Shown here piece after piece: positions 12,140 through 23,740 of a DNA stretch of 64,000 nt. This stretch comes from Nipponacmea schrenckii. Lineage: Eukaryota; Mollusca; Gastropoda; Lottiidae. The stretch lies in the NCBI GenBank assembly GCA_030562195.1, contig CM060200.1, positions 14,136,001-14,200,000 on the forward strand, in the 5' to 3' direction. Below the pieces are notes generated by a model. It searched no databases. It had not been told where the DNA came from and saw only the letters and a list, made by a program, of their open reading frames with translations. The translations under genes and the position numbers were made by a program. Numbering within the stretch: position 1 is the stretch's first letter; the number at the start of each line of letters is the position of its first letter.

Positions 12140-12497
12140 GAAATGAAATGAATGGAGTTGTACGTCCTACTCTTCTGCACCTTATGGACTAATGAAGACG
12201 AGCAACACCATGCAGTGTGCAATGAGGGAAATTTTGCCAGGACAGCGCATTAGCCTACTCTTTTTGCGATTTCCAACTGTTGAGGGATCTTTAACGTGCA
12301 CAGCCTGTAGCACACGGGGCCTCGGTTTATTGTCTCATCCGAACGACTAGACGCTTTTTCCATGTCAGTCCCTCCGACCTGCATCACTGACAAGGGGAAA
12401 CCGGGCTGAAAAATCCGAAAGTTCATCTCGAGATGATTGAACCCTGGACCTTCAGGTTAGCGAGCAAGGGTCTAACCCACTGAGCCACCACGGCTCC
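12140..12497 (-). mobile_element. tRNA-derived SINE with 10-bp target duplication
   Basis: Read on the minus strand from 12497, it opens with a tRNA-like head. It contains an A box (gtggctcagtgggttaga) and a B box (gggttcaatc). The middle holds gatctttaacgtgcac and ends in a weak (atttc) tail. The direct repeat cactaatact flanks it at 12130-12139 and 12498-12507. The central domain recalls conserved-core SINEs of marine invertebrates; the exact family name is uncertain. Related pieces lie at 34517-34650 and 9325-9370. Confidence 0.85.
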
Positions 12498-12507
12498 CAC
12501 TAATACT

Positions 12508-14314
12508 CAGAAGTAAACCATAATATTGTGTTTGGTCAAGGACCAAGTGGTAGAAAGGAGCATGGCAGACTTGTTAACCTAAGTTTTCTTGTAAAATATA
12601 ATTGTTTCCTTCTCTTTTTTTTTATCTTTATAAAATGTATATAAATATCTGTGCTACTTTGATCACTGTACATGTTGTAGTGTTCATAGCTTATAATGCT
12701 TCTTAAAGGATATAATTGATGTTTCAAATTAATGAATTTTCAAACTTTTTAAATAGAAGAGATACAGGATTTTCTCGAACAGATTGGATAGATATTAAAC
12801 AAGATTCCCTGTTAATTCATCTAATGATGTCAAGATAATATATTGCCTCACTTTCGTATATTATGTATAATTTATTATTAAATAAATCCTAGTTTGGAAC
12901 AGGTTATATAGAAATAATGTATATAGAAAATACAAAATACAAATAATTATCTTGTTCTATGTTTTGGTAATCTCACAATTTGAATTTTCCACTGTGAAAC
13001 GACACATTTAGAGTTACTGTACCATATCTTACTATGGAAAATCTGAATCAAGCAACTTATTCATTATATGAGTTATTTAGTCTTTAGAGATAGACTTTTC
13101 CATTTCAATTTGTACAACCGATCTTTCACAGCTAGGCCTATGTACATTCAATTTAAAAATTAATTATTGGGCAAAAGCCAAAAATGTTAAAACCTTACCA
13201 AGGCAAGGCACAAATAATACATATAAAGATTATACCAGTACAAGTAATAATGCTTCCTACATTTAATTTTCAAAGGAAAGAACAAGTTTGCAACATTATC
13301 ATAATTCTAGGCTATTGAAATTGTTTACAAATTTAAAATAGTATCTGTCGTTGGCGAATTGCATTGAAAACAGCCTAAGACTTACTTATTTCCAGCTTGG
13401 CCTACATTTACGATGACAGGCAAAAAATTGTCCTATTCATTTCATTATTATCTCCGATAGAAATCTGGGCTAGTCAAGACAAGAGCAATTACCCTACATT
13501 ACCTGCCTTGTTGAATATTTCCCATTTTATATATAAATAAATTATTATTATATGACTGGAATTTGTCCGCCAACTTATGTTAGACGACTTAATCCTTTAG
13601 AAGATTAATACCACAGTAAAACTTCCTTGGTACAAAAGTACAATTTGTTTGCACATCACAGACGGCAGCCGATATTTCTAGACTAAATATCACTTATATT
13701 ATGGAATGGATGTGATTAACTGAAAACGAATATTTAATTATTATTACATGTAGTACTAATTATTATGCTTGGGTGGTTTTGGTTCGTATTACAGACAATA
13801 ATTTCTCTTTCCCATTCCACTTATCGTGCGAGGCAATGTATTTTACAATATTCAATTATTTATGAGTGAATACTTGTCACGCGTGGTAAATATTGCTTGC
13901 CATGATATGATATTGCTGTATATTTTGTACGGAGCCAATGTCTTGTTATATTTGAAGCAGTACGAAATATAGCCCATCGCAAGGAATAATTTGGTGCTTA
14001 TTTTTTATCCTGGTTCTTCAACCTCTAGAAATTTCGAAAACTAAAAACCCGGAGAACGTATTTCAGACGATTCTGAGTCGCCATAGTCATAATCCCAAGT
14101 AGTGTATAATCCACAGACCCAAACTAGAATCCGCATATGTCTTGTAGTTGTAGGCTACAAGAATCCACAGATCCAACTAGAATTTAAGGGATAATAGGTC
14201 TTAGAATGAACAAAATATATATATATAGCCTACCTGCTGCCATAAATAACATAATTTTTTTAAGTATCCAAAAACGTAAGTAATTATCCATAAAAATGAA
14301 TTTGATTATTAAAA
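12508..14314. other. Upstream region of KEAP1, no gene seen
   Basis: AT-rich, with no conserved ORF. The KEAP1 promoter and any non-coding first exon should lie here or further right, but no TATA or CpG-rich block stands out. Positions 14105-14185 repeat the phrase 'atccacagacccaactag', which is echoed at 18705-18760 on the other side of the nested element. Confidence 0.4.
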
Positions 14315-15336
14315 GATAGCTTGCCAGGCAAGGTAATATACGCCCACTGGCAGCATTTATTTCAAATAAAAACTTTTCAGTAAGGTTACAAAAGTGGAAT
14401 GAAATATTCAATCTTCCACCATATATTTTTTTCTAGGGTCTCTAGTTTTATTAAAAACTGTCAAGAATTGTACCTAATAACAACTCATTAAATGTTTTTC
14501 GGTATTTTTATGATTTGCAATAGGGTTCACCCTTAATAATATTTTGATATTTTTAATTCTTAATAAGGCTCATTCTTGGTTGATATTAAACAATTTCAGC
14601 GAGTTTTGTCAAAAATGAGTGTTTAGAGTGTTCACAAGCCAAAAGTTGAAAGCGATTTTGAAAACAGGCCCAATAACTGACACTAAATATTTTTCGATTT
14701 ATCTGATTTTCAATAGGGTTTATCCTTGTGAGAAAACAAATACTAAAGCCAAGCTTCATCAAAATCCATTCAAAATTGTTCTTTCTAGAGTGTTTACGAG
14801 TTAAATTGAACGCGTTTTCAAAAACAAGGGCAATAACTTGTACTAAATATTTTTCGATTTTCAATAGAGTTCATCCTTGGGAGACAACAAATACTCCAGC
14901 CAAGTTACATCAAAATCCATTAAAAATTGTTCTTTCTAGAGTGTTTACAAGCTAAAATTGAACGCGTTTTCAAGAACAAGGGCTATAACTGACACTAAAT
15001 ATATTTCTATTTATTTGATTTATAATAGGGTTCATCCTTCCTTGGGTAAAAACAAATACTCAAGCCAAAGTTAATCAAAATCCATTAAGAATAGTTCTTT
15101 CTAGAGTGTTTACAAGCTAAAATTGAATGCGTTTTCAAGAACAAGGGCAGTAACTAATACTAAAAAAATTTTCGATTTCGCTTTTCAATAGGGTTCATCC
15201 TTGAGTTATAACACACTCTCACACCAAGTTTCATCGAAATCCATCAAGAATTGTGCCATGTATAGTGTTTACGAGACAAAAATCGAACGCGTTTAAAAGA
15301 ACAAGGGCAATAATTCATATTAGATATATTTTGATA

Positions 15337-17374
15337 ATTATACGCCCACATGAAATGGGGGGCGTATATTGTCGTCACCCACATCCGTCCGTCCGTCCGT
15401 CCGTCCGTCCGTCCGTCCGTCCGTCCGTCCGTCCGTCCGTCCACAATTGCTCGTAAACACTCTACACGGTGTAATTCTTGACGGATTTAGATGAAACTTA
15501 ATATGAGTGTTTATGATCACGCAAGGATGAACCCTATTGAAAATCAGCGAAATCGGAAAAAAATTAGTATGAGTTTGTGCCCTTGTTCTTGAATGGCTCG
15601 TAAACACTCTACAAAGTGCAATTCTTGACCGATTTTGATGAAACTTGGTGTGAGAGTATGTTATAACTCAAGGATAAACCCTATCGAAAATCAGCGAAAT
15701 CGAAAAACATTTAGTATGAGTTATTGCCCTTGTTCTTGAAAACGCGTTCAATTTTAGCTTGTAAACACTCTTGAGAGAACAATTCTTAATGGATTTTGAT
15801 GAAACTTGGCTTGAGTATTTGTTATCAACCAAGGATGAAACCTATTGAAAACCAGTAAAATCGAAAAAAATTTAATATCAGTTATTGCCCTTGTTTTTGA
15901 AAACGCGTTCAATTTTTAGCTTGTAAACACTCTACAAAGCACAGTTATTGACCGATTTCGACGAAACTTGCTGAAATTGTTTAATATCACCCAAGAATGA
16001 ACCCTTTTGAAAATAGCACATATTGAAATATATTTAATAGGAATTATTGCCCTTTTTCTATAAAATGTGTTGGATTTTTGCTTTGTAAACACTCTACAAG
16101 TCACAATTCTTGAGCGATTTTGACATAACTTGGCATGAGTATTTGTAATCAGCTAAGGATGAACCCTATTGAAATTCAGTTAAATCGAAAAATATTTAGT
16201 ATCAGTTATTGCCCTTGTGTTTGAAAACGCGTTCAATTTTAGCTTGTAAGCACTCTAGAAAGAATAATTCTTAATGGATTTTGATAAAACTTGGCTTGAG
16301 TATTTGTTTTTACCCAACGATGAACCTTATTGAAAATCAAATAAATCGAAATATATTTAGTGTCAGTTATTGCCCTTGTGTTTGAAAACGGGTTTAACTT
16401 TTTGGCTAATAAACACTCTAGAAGGTACAATTCATGACCAATGTTGACAAAACTCACTGAAATTGTTGGATATCGCAAGGGATGAGCCTAATTGAAAATT
16501 AAAAATATCAAAATATATCTAATATGAATTATTGACCTTGTTCTTTTAAATGCGTTCAATTTTTGTCTCGTAAACACTCTACATGGCACAATTCTTGATG
16601 GATTTCTATGAAACTTGGTGTGAGAGTGTGTTATAACTCAAGGATGAACCCTATTGAAAATCAGCGAAATCGAAAAAATTTTTAGTATGAGTTACTGCCC
16701 TTGTTTTTGAAAACGCATTCAATTTTAGCTTGTAAACACTCTAGAAAGAACTATTCTGAATGGATTTTGATTAACTTTGGCTTGAGTATTTGTTTTTACC
16801 CAAGGATGAACCCTATTATAAATCAAATAAATAGAAATATATTTAGTGTCAGTTATAGCCCTTGTTCTTGAAAACGCGTTCAATTTTAGCTTGTAAACAC
16901 TCTAGAAAGAACAATTTTGAATGGATTTTGATGAAACTTGGCTTTAGTATTTGTTTTCTCACAAGGATAAACCCTATTGAAAATCAGATAAATCGAAAAA
17001 TATTTAGTGTCAGTTATTGCGCCTGTTTTCAAAAACACTTTCAACTTTTGGCTTGTGAACACTCTAAACATTCCTTTTTGACAAAACTCGCTGAAATTGT
17101 TTAATATCAACCAAGGATGAGCCTTATTAAGAATTAAAAATATCAAAATATTATTAAGAGTGAACCCTATTGCAAATCATAAAAATACCCAAAAATATTT
17201 AATGAGTTGTTATTAGGTACAATTCTTGACAGTTTTTAATGAAACTAGAGACCCTAGAAAAAAATAGGTTGGAAGGTTGATTATTTCATTCCACTTATAT
17301 TAACCTTACTGAAAAGTTTTTATTTGAAATAAATGCTGCCAGTGGGCGTATATTACCTTGCCTGGCAAGCTATC
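15337..17374 (-). mobile_element. Inner full-length pearl-like element, opposite orientation
   Basis: It starts with tatacgcccacatg, a hairpin with gggcgtata, and the CCGT tract. The ~164-bp units follow in reverse orientation, and it ends with ccagtgggcgtatattacc and gcctggcaagctatc. It is 2,038 bp long. The outer element's sequence stops at ttttgata and resumes at tttttaattttc with no duplicated base. Homology of 14315-15336 to 16505-17374 and of 15339-16498 to 17383-18518 gives an A-B-A'-B' inverted layout. Confidence 0.8.
15385..15442. repeat. (CCGT)n microsatellite of the pearl-like end
   Basis: About 14 uninterrupted ccgt units lie immediately inside the hairpin end. The same tetranucleotide, shorter or in the other strand sense, marks this end in the copies ending at 18518 and starting at 55033. 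Confidence 0.95.
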
Positions 17375-18518
17375 TTTTTAATTTTCAATTAGGCTCATCC
17401 CTTGCGATATCCAACAATTTCAGTGAGTTTTGTCAACATTGGTCATGAATTGTACCTTCTAGAGTATTTATTAAAAAGTTAAACCTGTTTTCAAACACAA
17501 GGGCAATAACTGACTCTAAATATATTTCGATTTATTTGATTTTCAATAAGGTTCATCCTTGGGTAAAAACAAATACTCAAGCCAAGTTTTATCAAAATCC
17601 ATTAAGAATTGTTCTTTCTAGAGTGCTTACAAGCTAAAATTGAACGCGTTTTCAAACACAAGGGCAATAACTGATACTAAATATTTTTCGATTTAACTGA
17701 ATTTCAATAGGGTTCATCCTTAGGTGATTACAAATACTCATGCCAAGTTATGTCAAATTCGCTCAAGAATTGTGACTTGTAGAGTGTTTACAAGGCAAAA
17801 ATCCAACACATTTTATAGAACAAAGGCAATAATTCCTATTAAATATATTTCGATATGTGCTATTTTCAAAAGGGTTCATTCTTGGGTGATATTAAACAAT
17901 TTCAGCAAGTTTCGCCAAAATCGGTCAATAACTGTGCTTTGTAGAGTGTTTACAAGCTAAAAAATTGAACGCGTTTTCAAAAACAAGGGCAATAACTGAT
18001 ATTAATTTTTTTTCGATTTGACTGGTTTTCAATAGGCTTCATCCTTGGGTGATAACAAATACTCAGGCCAAGTTTCATTAAAATCCATTAAAAATTGTTC
18101 TCTCAAGAATGTTTACAAGCTAAAATTGAACGCGTTTTCAAGAACAAGGGCAATAACTCATACTAAATGTTTTTCGATTTCGCTGATTTTCGATAGGGTT
18201 TATCCTTGAGTTATAACATACTCTCACACCAAGTTTCATCAAAATCGGTCAAGAATTGCACGTTGTAGAGTGTTTACGAGCCATTCAAGAACAAGGGCAC
18301 AAACTCATACTAATTTTTTTCCGATTTCGCTGATTTTCAATAGGGTTCATCCTTGCGTGATCATAAACACTCATATTAAGTTTCATCTAAATCCGTCTAG
18401 AATTACACCGTGTAGAGTGTTTACAAGCAATTGTGGACGGACGGACGGACCGACGGACGGACGGACGGACTGATGTGGGTGACGACAATATACGCCTCCC
18501 ATTTCATGTGGGCGTATA

Positions 18519-19449
18519 AAAATGCTTTATAATTTGATAAAGCGTTTTTCAAAGATGACTTAAGTGTAAGTTTTTCAAATTGTAAGTGTTCGGTTACTTT
18601 ACGACAGCAGGAAAGTTCACTGATGAATATATACTCATATTGACCATTCTGAAGAACTAAGATTTTGTGTTCTTGCTAAGACGCAGTATCACTGTAACAG
18701 GCCCCATACTAGATTCCGCAGACCCCCTATATACGTAGGCTACTTGATTTCACAGACCCAACTGTTCATCTAGAAAGGTAGGAAGGAGACAAGTTGTTCA
18801 GAGATTTTTCATAAATGTATACGAATTAAGCCGGTTATGCCTGGTTTTAATGTCAAAAATATTAAGCCTTTTAAGATTCAGTGACAATCAGTGTTGCACT
18901 AAGTTGTAGTAAAGTAGGCTACTAATTTAAAAGCTAATTTTTGTTGCCTATGTAAAATATCGGTCGATGCGATGTCGTTCGAGTCCCAAAATGTTGAACA
19001 ATAATTAAAATATGGTTGAAAGTGACATTTATAAAAACAGACGAAAAATAAAACAAAAAAATTAAAGGCAAAATCTTTAATAGTGCTGTCTCAGTTGAAA
19101 TAACTTAAAGTAGACTATTTATTTATTAAAGCAACGGACTTAGGGTACGTGTCCATGAGAGACAAAAACTAGTTCAACTTGTTCAATAAGTTGATTATTA
19201 ATTTCGATTAATAAATTTCTTGAATATCTACCTTTTTTGGCAGTTGTGATTACCATACATTTGGTTTTCTTTTCATTTAAGATCATGACATTAAAAGAAC
19301 ATCAGTTGAGGACTAAATCAGTATATTTCTGCTATTTTAAAGGGATAATAGCCGTTAGAAGAAACATAAAATTTTAATTTTACTCAAACTTGACAAATAA
19401 CAGTAGGCCTATTTATCCCATACTTGACATGAAAAATAAAAATTTTAAA
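18519..19449. other. Intergenic; first 170 bp match the flank at 5260-5455
   Basis: Positions 18526-18690 are the reverse complement of the sequence beside the pearl-like end at 5500. The rest is AT-rich with no recognisable ORF. Confidence 0.5.
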
Positions 19450-19840
19450 TTTGTTTTAGATGAGTTTTTTTCTCATGTACTATGTCTGTGATGCATTCTA
19501 GATCAAAAAAAAAAAAAAAAATTTCAAGTTTGGTAAAAGTGATATTCTTGTAGACCAATGGATACAGCCCATTTAATAAACATATTGGTATTCGATGGGC
19601 TGGGCCAAAGGCTGCCATCGTTTAACGCATTTGCTAATTTCCATTAGAACCATTTGTTTTAGATGAGTTTTTTTTTTCTTATGTACTATGTCTTTGATGC
19701 ATACTAGATAAAAAAAAAATCAAAATTTTTCAGTTGGATAAAAATTATATTCCTGTTTCCCGTTGAAAACAGGCCATTGAATAACTATTTTGGTATTCGA
19801 TGGGCGGGGCCAAAGGCTGTCATCGTTCAACGCATGCGCT
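19450..19840. repeat. Tandem duplication, about 203-bp period
   Basis: Both units contain tttgttttagatgag, tgtactatgtct.tgatgcat, an A tract, and ttggtattcgatgggc.ggg followed by ccaaaggctg.catcgtt.aacgca. The units begin at 19450 and 19653 and are clearly diverged. Confidence 0.8.
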
Positions 19841-21289
19841 TTATTCATCAGTAACTCTCAAAATGGCGTCTGTCAGGTTTGCCTCTGTTAACGTCGAGGA
19901 AATAATAACAAGAATAACACGAAGTATAGGCCAAACAAAAACCATGGCTGACTTGATCGAACCCACCCCACCCCTCAACTCTCATACACCCAATCCCCCC
20001 CCATACACATACCCTCACACATTGGCCTTCTATAATATGACATTGTGACCAAATAGTTTTTCAATTCAGAACGAATGACCTAGGCCCGTGCTTTTTGTGA
20101 GAATGGGATCCTCATATTACCTTAACACCACTGAAAAAAACATGGTGATATCAGAGCTGTAGAATGCAACAGGATACTGTCTTATGTTTTTTGTGATTGG
20201 TTGTGAATCGTACATTTTGATCTAAAAATATCAATCTATACTTTTGCCTTTTAAAAACAAACCAATACTTTAGGGGGGGTGTCCACAACGCATCCTTTAA
20301 ATAAACGGACTATAAACAAAGAACGATTTTTGATTTTCAAAACCAATTCCTGTTTCCCTTGAAAATCGGTAAAACCCCCCTTTTCTTAATCTGCACAGAT
20401 ATCAATAGTAGCTTCCTGTTGAGCCCCAGTCGGTGACGTCATAAAAGACGTTAGATTTAGTGGAATTGCAAGCTACAACATCTATCCATGTTTGATATAG
20501 TAGATAAATTTCGTTTTATTCACAAAAATAAATATTATTGACAATTCTGACCTTAAATATTTTTATGATGGAACCTTAAAAACTTTCTCATTAATATGCA
20601 ATTAACTTTAAACTGTGGTGTAACAATATTACATAATAAAACTTCGCGTATATTTTTTGAACCCATAGAGGTTGTTTGCCACTCTCGGAACTGTTCACAG
20701 TTCTAGTTGTATTTGGATCTCGAATACTTTTTTGTCTTTTTTTCCAGATGAAATATCAAGGCCCATTGTTCGATTTGCTGGTAAGTCCATGAATAAAAAA
20801 TTTTACCAAGTTGCCGACTATACCAATATTGCTGTTACAACAGAATTATTTAAATCTTTTAAAATTTTAGTTTCTTTTCATTTCTTCTACATATATTTCA
20901 TACAGATTTGTTCTTGAACACGACAGTCACCCCCCCCCCCCCCCCTACATTCAGTCGTAACATCCAATAAATAGTTCGTTGTAACATTCTACATTCTAAA
21001 AGTCATGTCTTAAAAATATTTTCGTGTTAAAGTGTTTTATTAACAATATGTTGCATCCTGTATACCTTTAAATACTATAGAGTCCAATAAACTAGCAAAC
21101 GAACATGTTTTTCTTTTTTTTTACTTTTTGACACGCTTTAGAATCAAGATTGATCGAGAATGGATCGATCGAGATTGGGCCAACCTTAAGATGTATATAT
21201 ATCCCTGAACAGACGCATTGACGCAAGCGTCCAAGAAGAATTATGCATCTATGAGACGTTTTGATGAAAAATATGACTTTACTCCTATG
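19841..21289. other. Intergenic with poly-C tract, no firm gene
   Basis: A short ORF from the ATG at 19863 begins MASVRFASVNVEEIITR, but runs into low-complexity proline codons with no visible donor and stops near 20048. A run of 18 C lies near 20929-20946. Nothing else is identifiable. Confidence 0.35.
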
Positions 21290-21620
21290 TAGTCAATTGA
21301 TTCGTCTATGACCACATTAAAACGTCATTTCACTGAGTCAAATACCCAGAAAAGCAGTTATTATGACTCGTCTATGACAAATTTCTAACGGGTCAATCTG
21401 TATTTTAGATTAGTCGGTTAACTCACTGTTGACCCACTTCTATGAGTCAATATTTACTCCTAGATAAGTCATTTTGATTCGTCGGCGAGTCATTTGTTAA
21501 ATGAGTCAATACACTCACAAATTGCTCGTTATTGAGTATACAGACTCATCTGTAAATGAGTCCTAAACGAGTGGTTTTATGGAAAAGTCAAAAACTCACG
21601 TAAATGAGTACATTTACTCA
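21290..21620. repeat. Degenerate TGAGTCA/ACTCA-rich repeat
   Basis: Perfect TGAGTCA occurs at 21334-21340, 21443-21449 and 21502-21508, with many near copies (gagtcat, actcac, tgactc, atgagtac) across the stretch. No fixed period is evident. TGAGTCA is also the classical AP-1 site, but the pattern may simply be a decayed short-motif repeat. Confidence 0.5.
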
Positions 21621-21647
21621 TGATTGTCTTACTTATTTTTCTGTGTG

Positions 21648-21746
21648 AAGGCGTCGCTTGACAAAATCTTGTCATATGCATCTGATTGGTCAAAGCCCCT
21701 CTGACCAATCAGATGCATATTACATGATTCTGTCAAGCGACGCCTT
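21648..21746. repeat. Inverted repeat with ~44-bp arms and a short loop
   Basis: The left arm aaggcgtcgcttgac..aaatct, gtcatatgcatctgattggt pairs with accaatcagatgcatat.. and gtcaagcgacgcctt on the right. The loop is about 12 bases. Arms differ at only a few positions. It looks like a small MITE, or a hairpin able to form in RNA. Confidence 0.85.
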
Positions 21747-21924
21747 GCGGTGATGGCCACTATGGTATTTGCTACCAGAACAACAACCTTCCAATACCAA
21801 TAATAAGGGTTAGTTGGTTCTGGTTGAGTGTGACTTAAAGTTAACAGTTGATGGTGAACAATGATTAAATCAGTAATAAGATCAGAAAAATAAATTTGCA
21901 GTGGTGAATCATTTTAAAAATGAT

Positions 21925-22690
21925 GGTTCCAACACAACTCTACCACCGGAATAAATCTGTATAGCATTGGGTGCTCTATACTAGACAGAACCCCCATAAG
22001 GTAACACGTATACATTGGTTGTGATTTCAGGTGGTATCTCCTCAATCAAGTTTGAAGTCATACTGTGGGCCTCTTTGAAGAGTTCAAAATTTAAGGGCTT
22101 TTGACACAACTCTTCCACTGGATACTATGTCTGACATTTGGTGTTTTACACTTTACAAACCCTACTGAGTCTTTTGTTTTGCATTAGCTTTCGTTGGTAC
22201 CAATGTCATCTACGATAGCCCCTTTTAGGGACCCATTAAGGATCGTCTGGCACCCGCTCCACACCAAACAAATTGTCTGCCATCTGCACTGCTGAACAAC
22301 TTAAGGTAATACGTTGACATTGGTGGAGATTTCGCGTGATATCTCCTCATTGTAGTCTGAACTCATCTTGTGGGCCCTATGTAGGGTCCAAAATTGAAGG
22401 GCTTCTGGCACGACCCTACCACCGGATAATTTTTCTGGCATTGGGTGTTTTACACTCTACATACCCTACTGGTTCTTTTGGCATTAGTTTTGGTTGGTTC
22501 CAATGTCATCTAGGATAGCCCCTTTTTGGGACCCTTTAAGGGTCGTCTGGCACCCACTCCACACCAGACAAAATTTCTGCCATCTGCACTGCTGAATATC
22601 TTAAGGTACTAAGTGGACATTGGTGGAGATTTCGGGTGGTATCTCCGTCAACTAGTTTGAACCTATTTTGGGGCCCTTTAGAGGGGTAGC
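21925..22690. repeat. Tandem array with 300-bp units
   Basis: Marker phrases recur: cttaaggta(a/c)t at 22301 and 22601, ccatctgcactgctgaa at 22281 and 22581, and ggtgttttacac at two positions 300 bp apart. A degraded first unit starts near 21996 and a partial one before it. Units are diverged and carry no long ORF. Confidence 0.8.
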
Positions 22691-22917
22691 CATCCCCTTC
22701 CCCACCAGGGGGGGGGGGCATGCCAGAATGCCATATTCAGACAACCTTAGTGATCCCATACATGCCTCCGTGCTCAGATATTGGTACCCAGTTCGTCTAC
22801 CTTCGAGGCCCTGGGCTGCCGGTCTAATAGTGATCTATTATTTCGTTAAGTATCTTGTAATAATGGATCACTATTAGGTAAGTATTACAATGGCCAATAT
22901 AAATTTTTTAAATTAAC

Positions 22918-23740
22918 GAAGATCTTTTATGGAATTTTGGATAAAACATTCGATCACCAGTGCATATCATCAACAAACTGATGGTCTGGGTGAAAGAACC
23001 TACAAAACATAGAACTCTATTTTAGTTAAATGGAGTTCAAACCTAAATTCGGTTTTAGTCTGCAAGCTACATATTTTATGCAATTTAAGATTTTGATTAA
23101 AGAACAATGCAGTGATAGCCACATATGAAAATAATGTTACAGAGAAAAAAAAATATCGCTTGCGAGGCAGGTTAATATACCCCCACTTGCAGCATTGATT
23201 TACTTTACTATTTGGCAGACAAAATCATGCATGTTCTTATTACTGACATAAACCTGATAATAACTTCACACGTGTATATCAGTTTTCTTTCCTTCATATT
23301 TATCTATAAAAATATTGTTCAGAATCGTTTGTTATCTAAATTTGTAAATTATCATGATGAGATCGAGTATTATTTAAACTGTAACCTGGGTGTAATCTGA
23401 TATAATACAATTTGAACTTTAATGTGTCCATGCAATGTTAGTGTAAATGTGTCTATTGGGATCACATATCAAATCAATTACATATAAATGTTGATATTTA
23501 CAAACAAACCCCTTCAATTTTTCTTAAGTAACTTAGGTGAGACTAAGTAAACTGGTGAATGAAGACTAGAACAATTGGGATGAATTTCTGGAAGAATTAG
23601 TTCTCTTTTCCATGAGGATTCAGTCCCAAGCCAGTACCAAACTTTCACCATTTTTAATGTTTGGTCGTGAAGCTAAAACACCTCAAAAAGGTAAAAATTT
23701 GTGCCTAGGTAATGCACCAATAGGTGACCTCAAGAATGCT
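22918..23740 (+). pseudogene. Gypsy-type integrase relic, split
   Basis: Positions 22935-23009 translate to IKHSITSAYHQQTDGLGERT then a stop. This is the part of the Ty3/Gypsy integrase core around its third catalytic residue. About 550 bp further, 23567-23690 gives NWDEFLEELVLFS..QASTKLSPFLMFGREAKTP, the next conserved block. The gap holds a degraded pearl-like start (cgcttgcgaggcaggttaatata, 23158-23180) and AT-rich DNA. No LTRs were found. Confidence 0.7.

Larger units (their letters stand above)
14315..18518 (+). mobile_element. Outer pearl-like element, interrupted by an inverted copy
   Basis: The left end is gatagcttgccaggcaagg and the right end is a CGGA/ACGG tract (18434-18470) followed by gtgggtgacgacaatatacg..gggcgtata. 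In between are about 164-bp tandem units (caagggcaataactgatact, tttcgatttatctgattttc, aatagggttcatccttggg, ctagagtgtttacaagctaa). The element is made of 14315-15336 plus 17375-18518, about 2.17 kb without the insert. The flanks of the insert rejoin exactly to the sequence seen uninterrupted at 16490-16520 of the inner copy. No protein is encoded; the small ORFs are translations of the repeats. Structure matches the molluscan 'pearl' elements, often placed with Helentron-derived non-autonomous elements (class by analogy). Confidence 0.8.

Noticed and set aside
14586..18473. Many 60-90-codon ORFs with recurring 'RVFTSQKLK', 'TDGRTDGRTDG' and similar peptides
   Set aside because: They are translations of the ~164-bp core units and the CCGT microsatellite of pearl-like elements in several frames, not genes.
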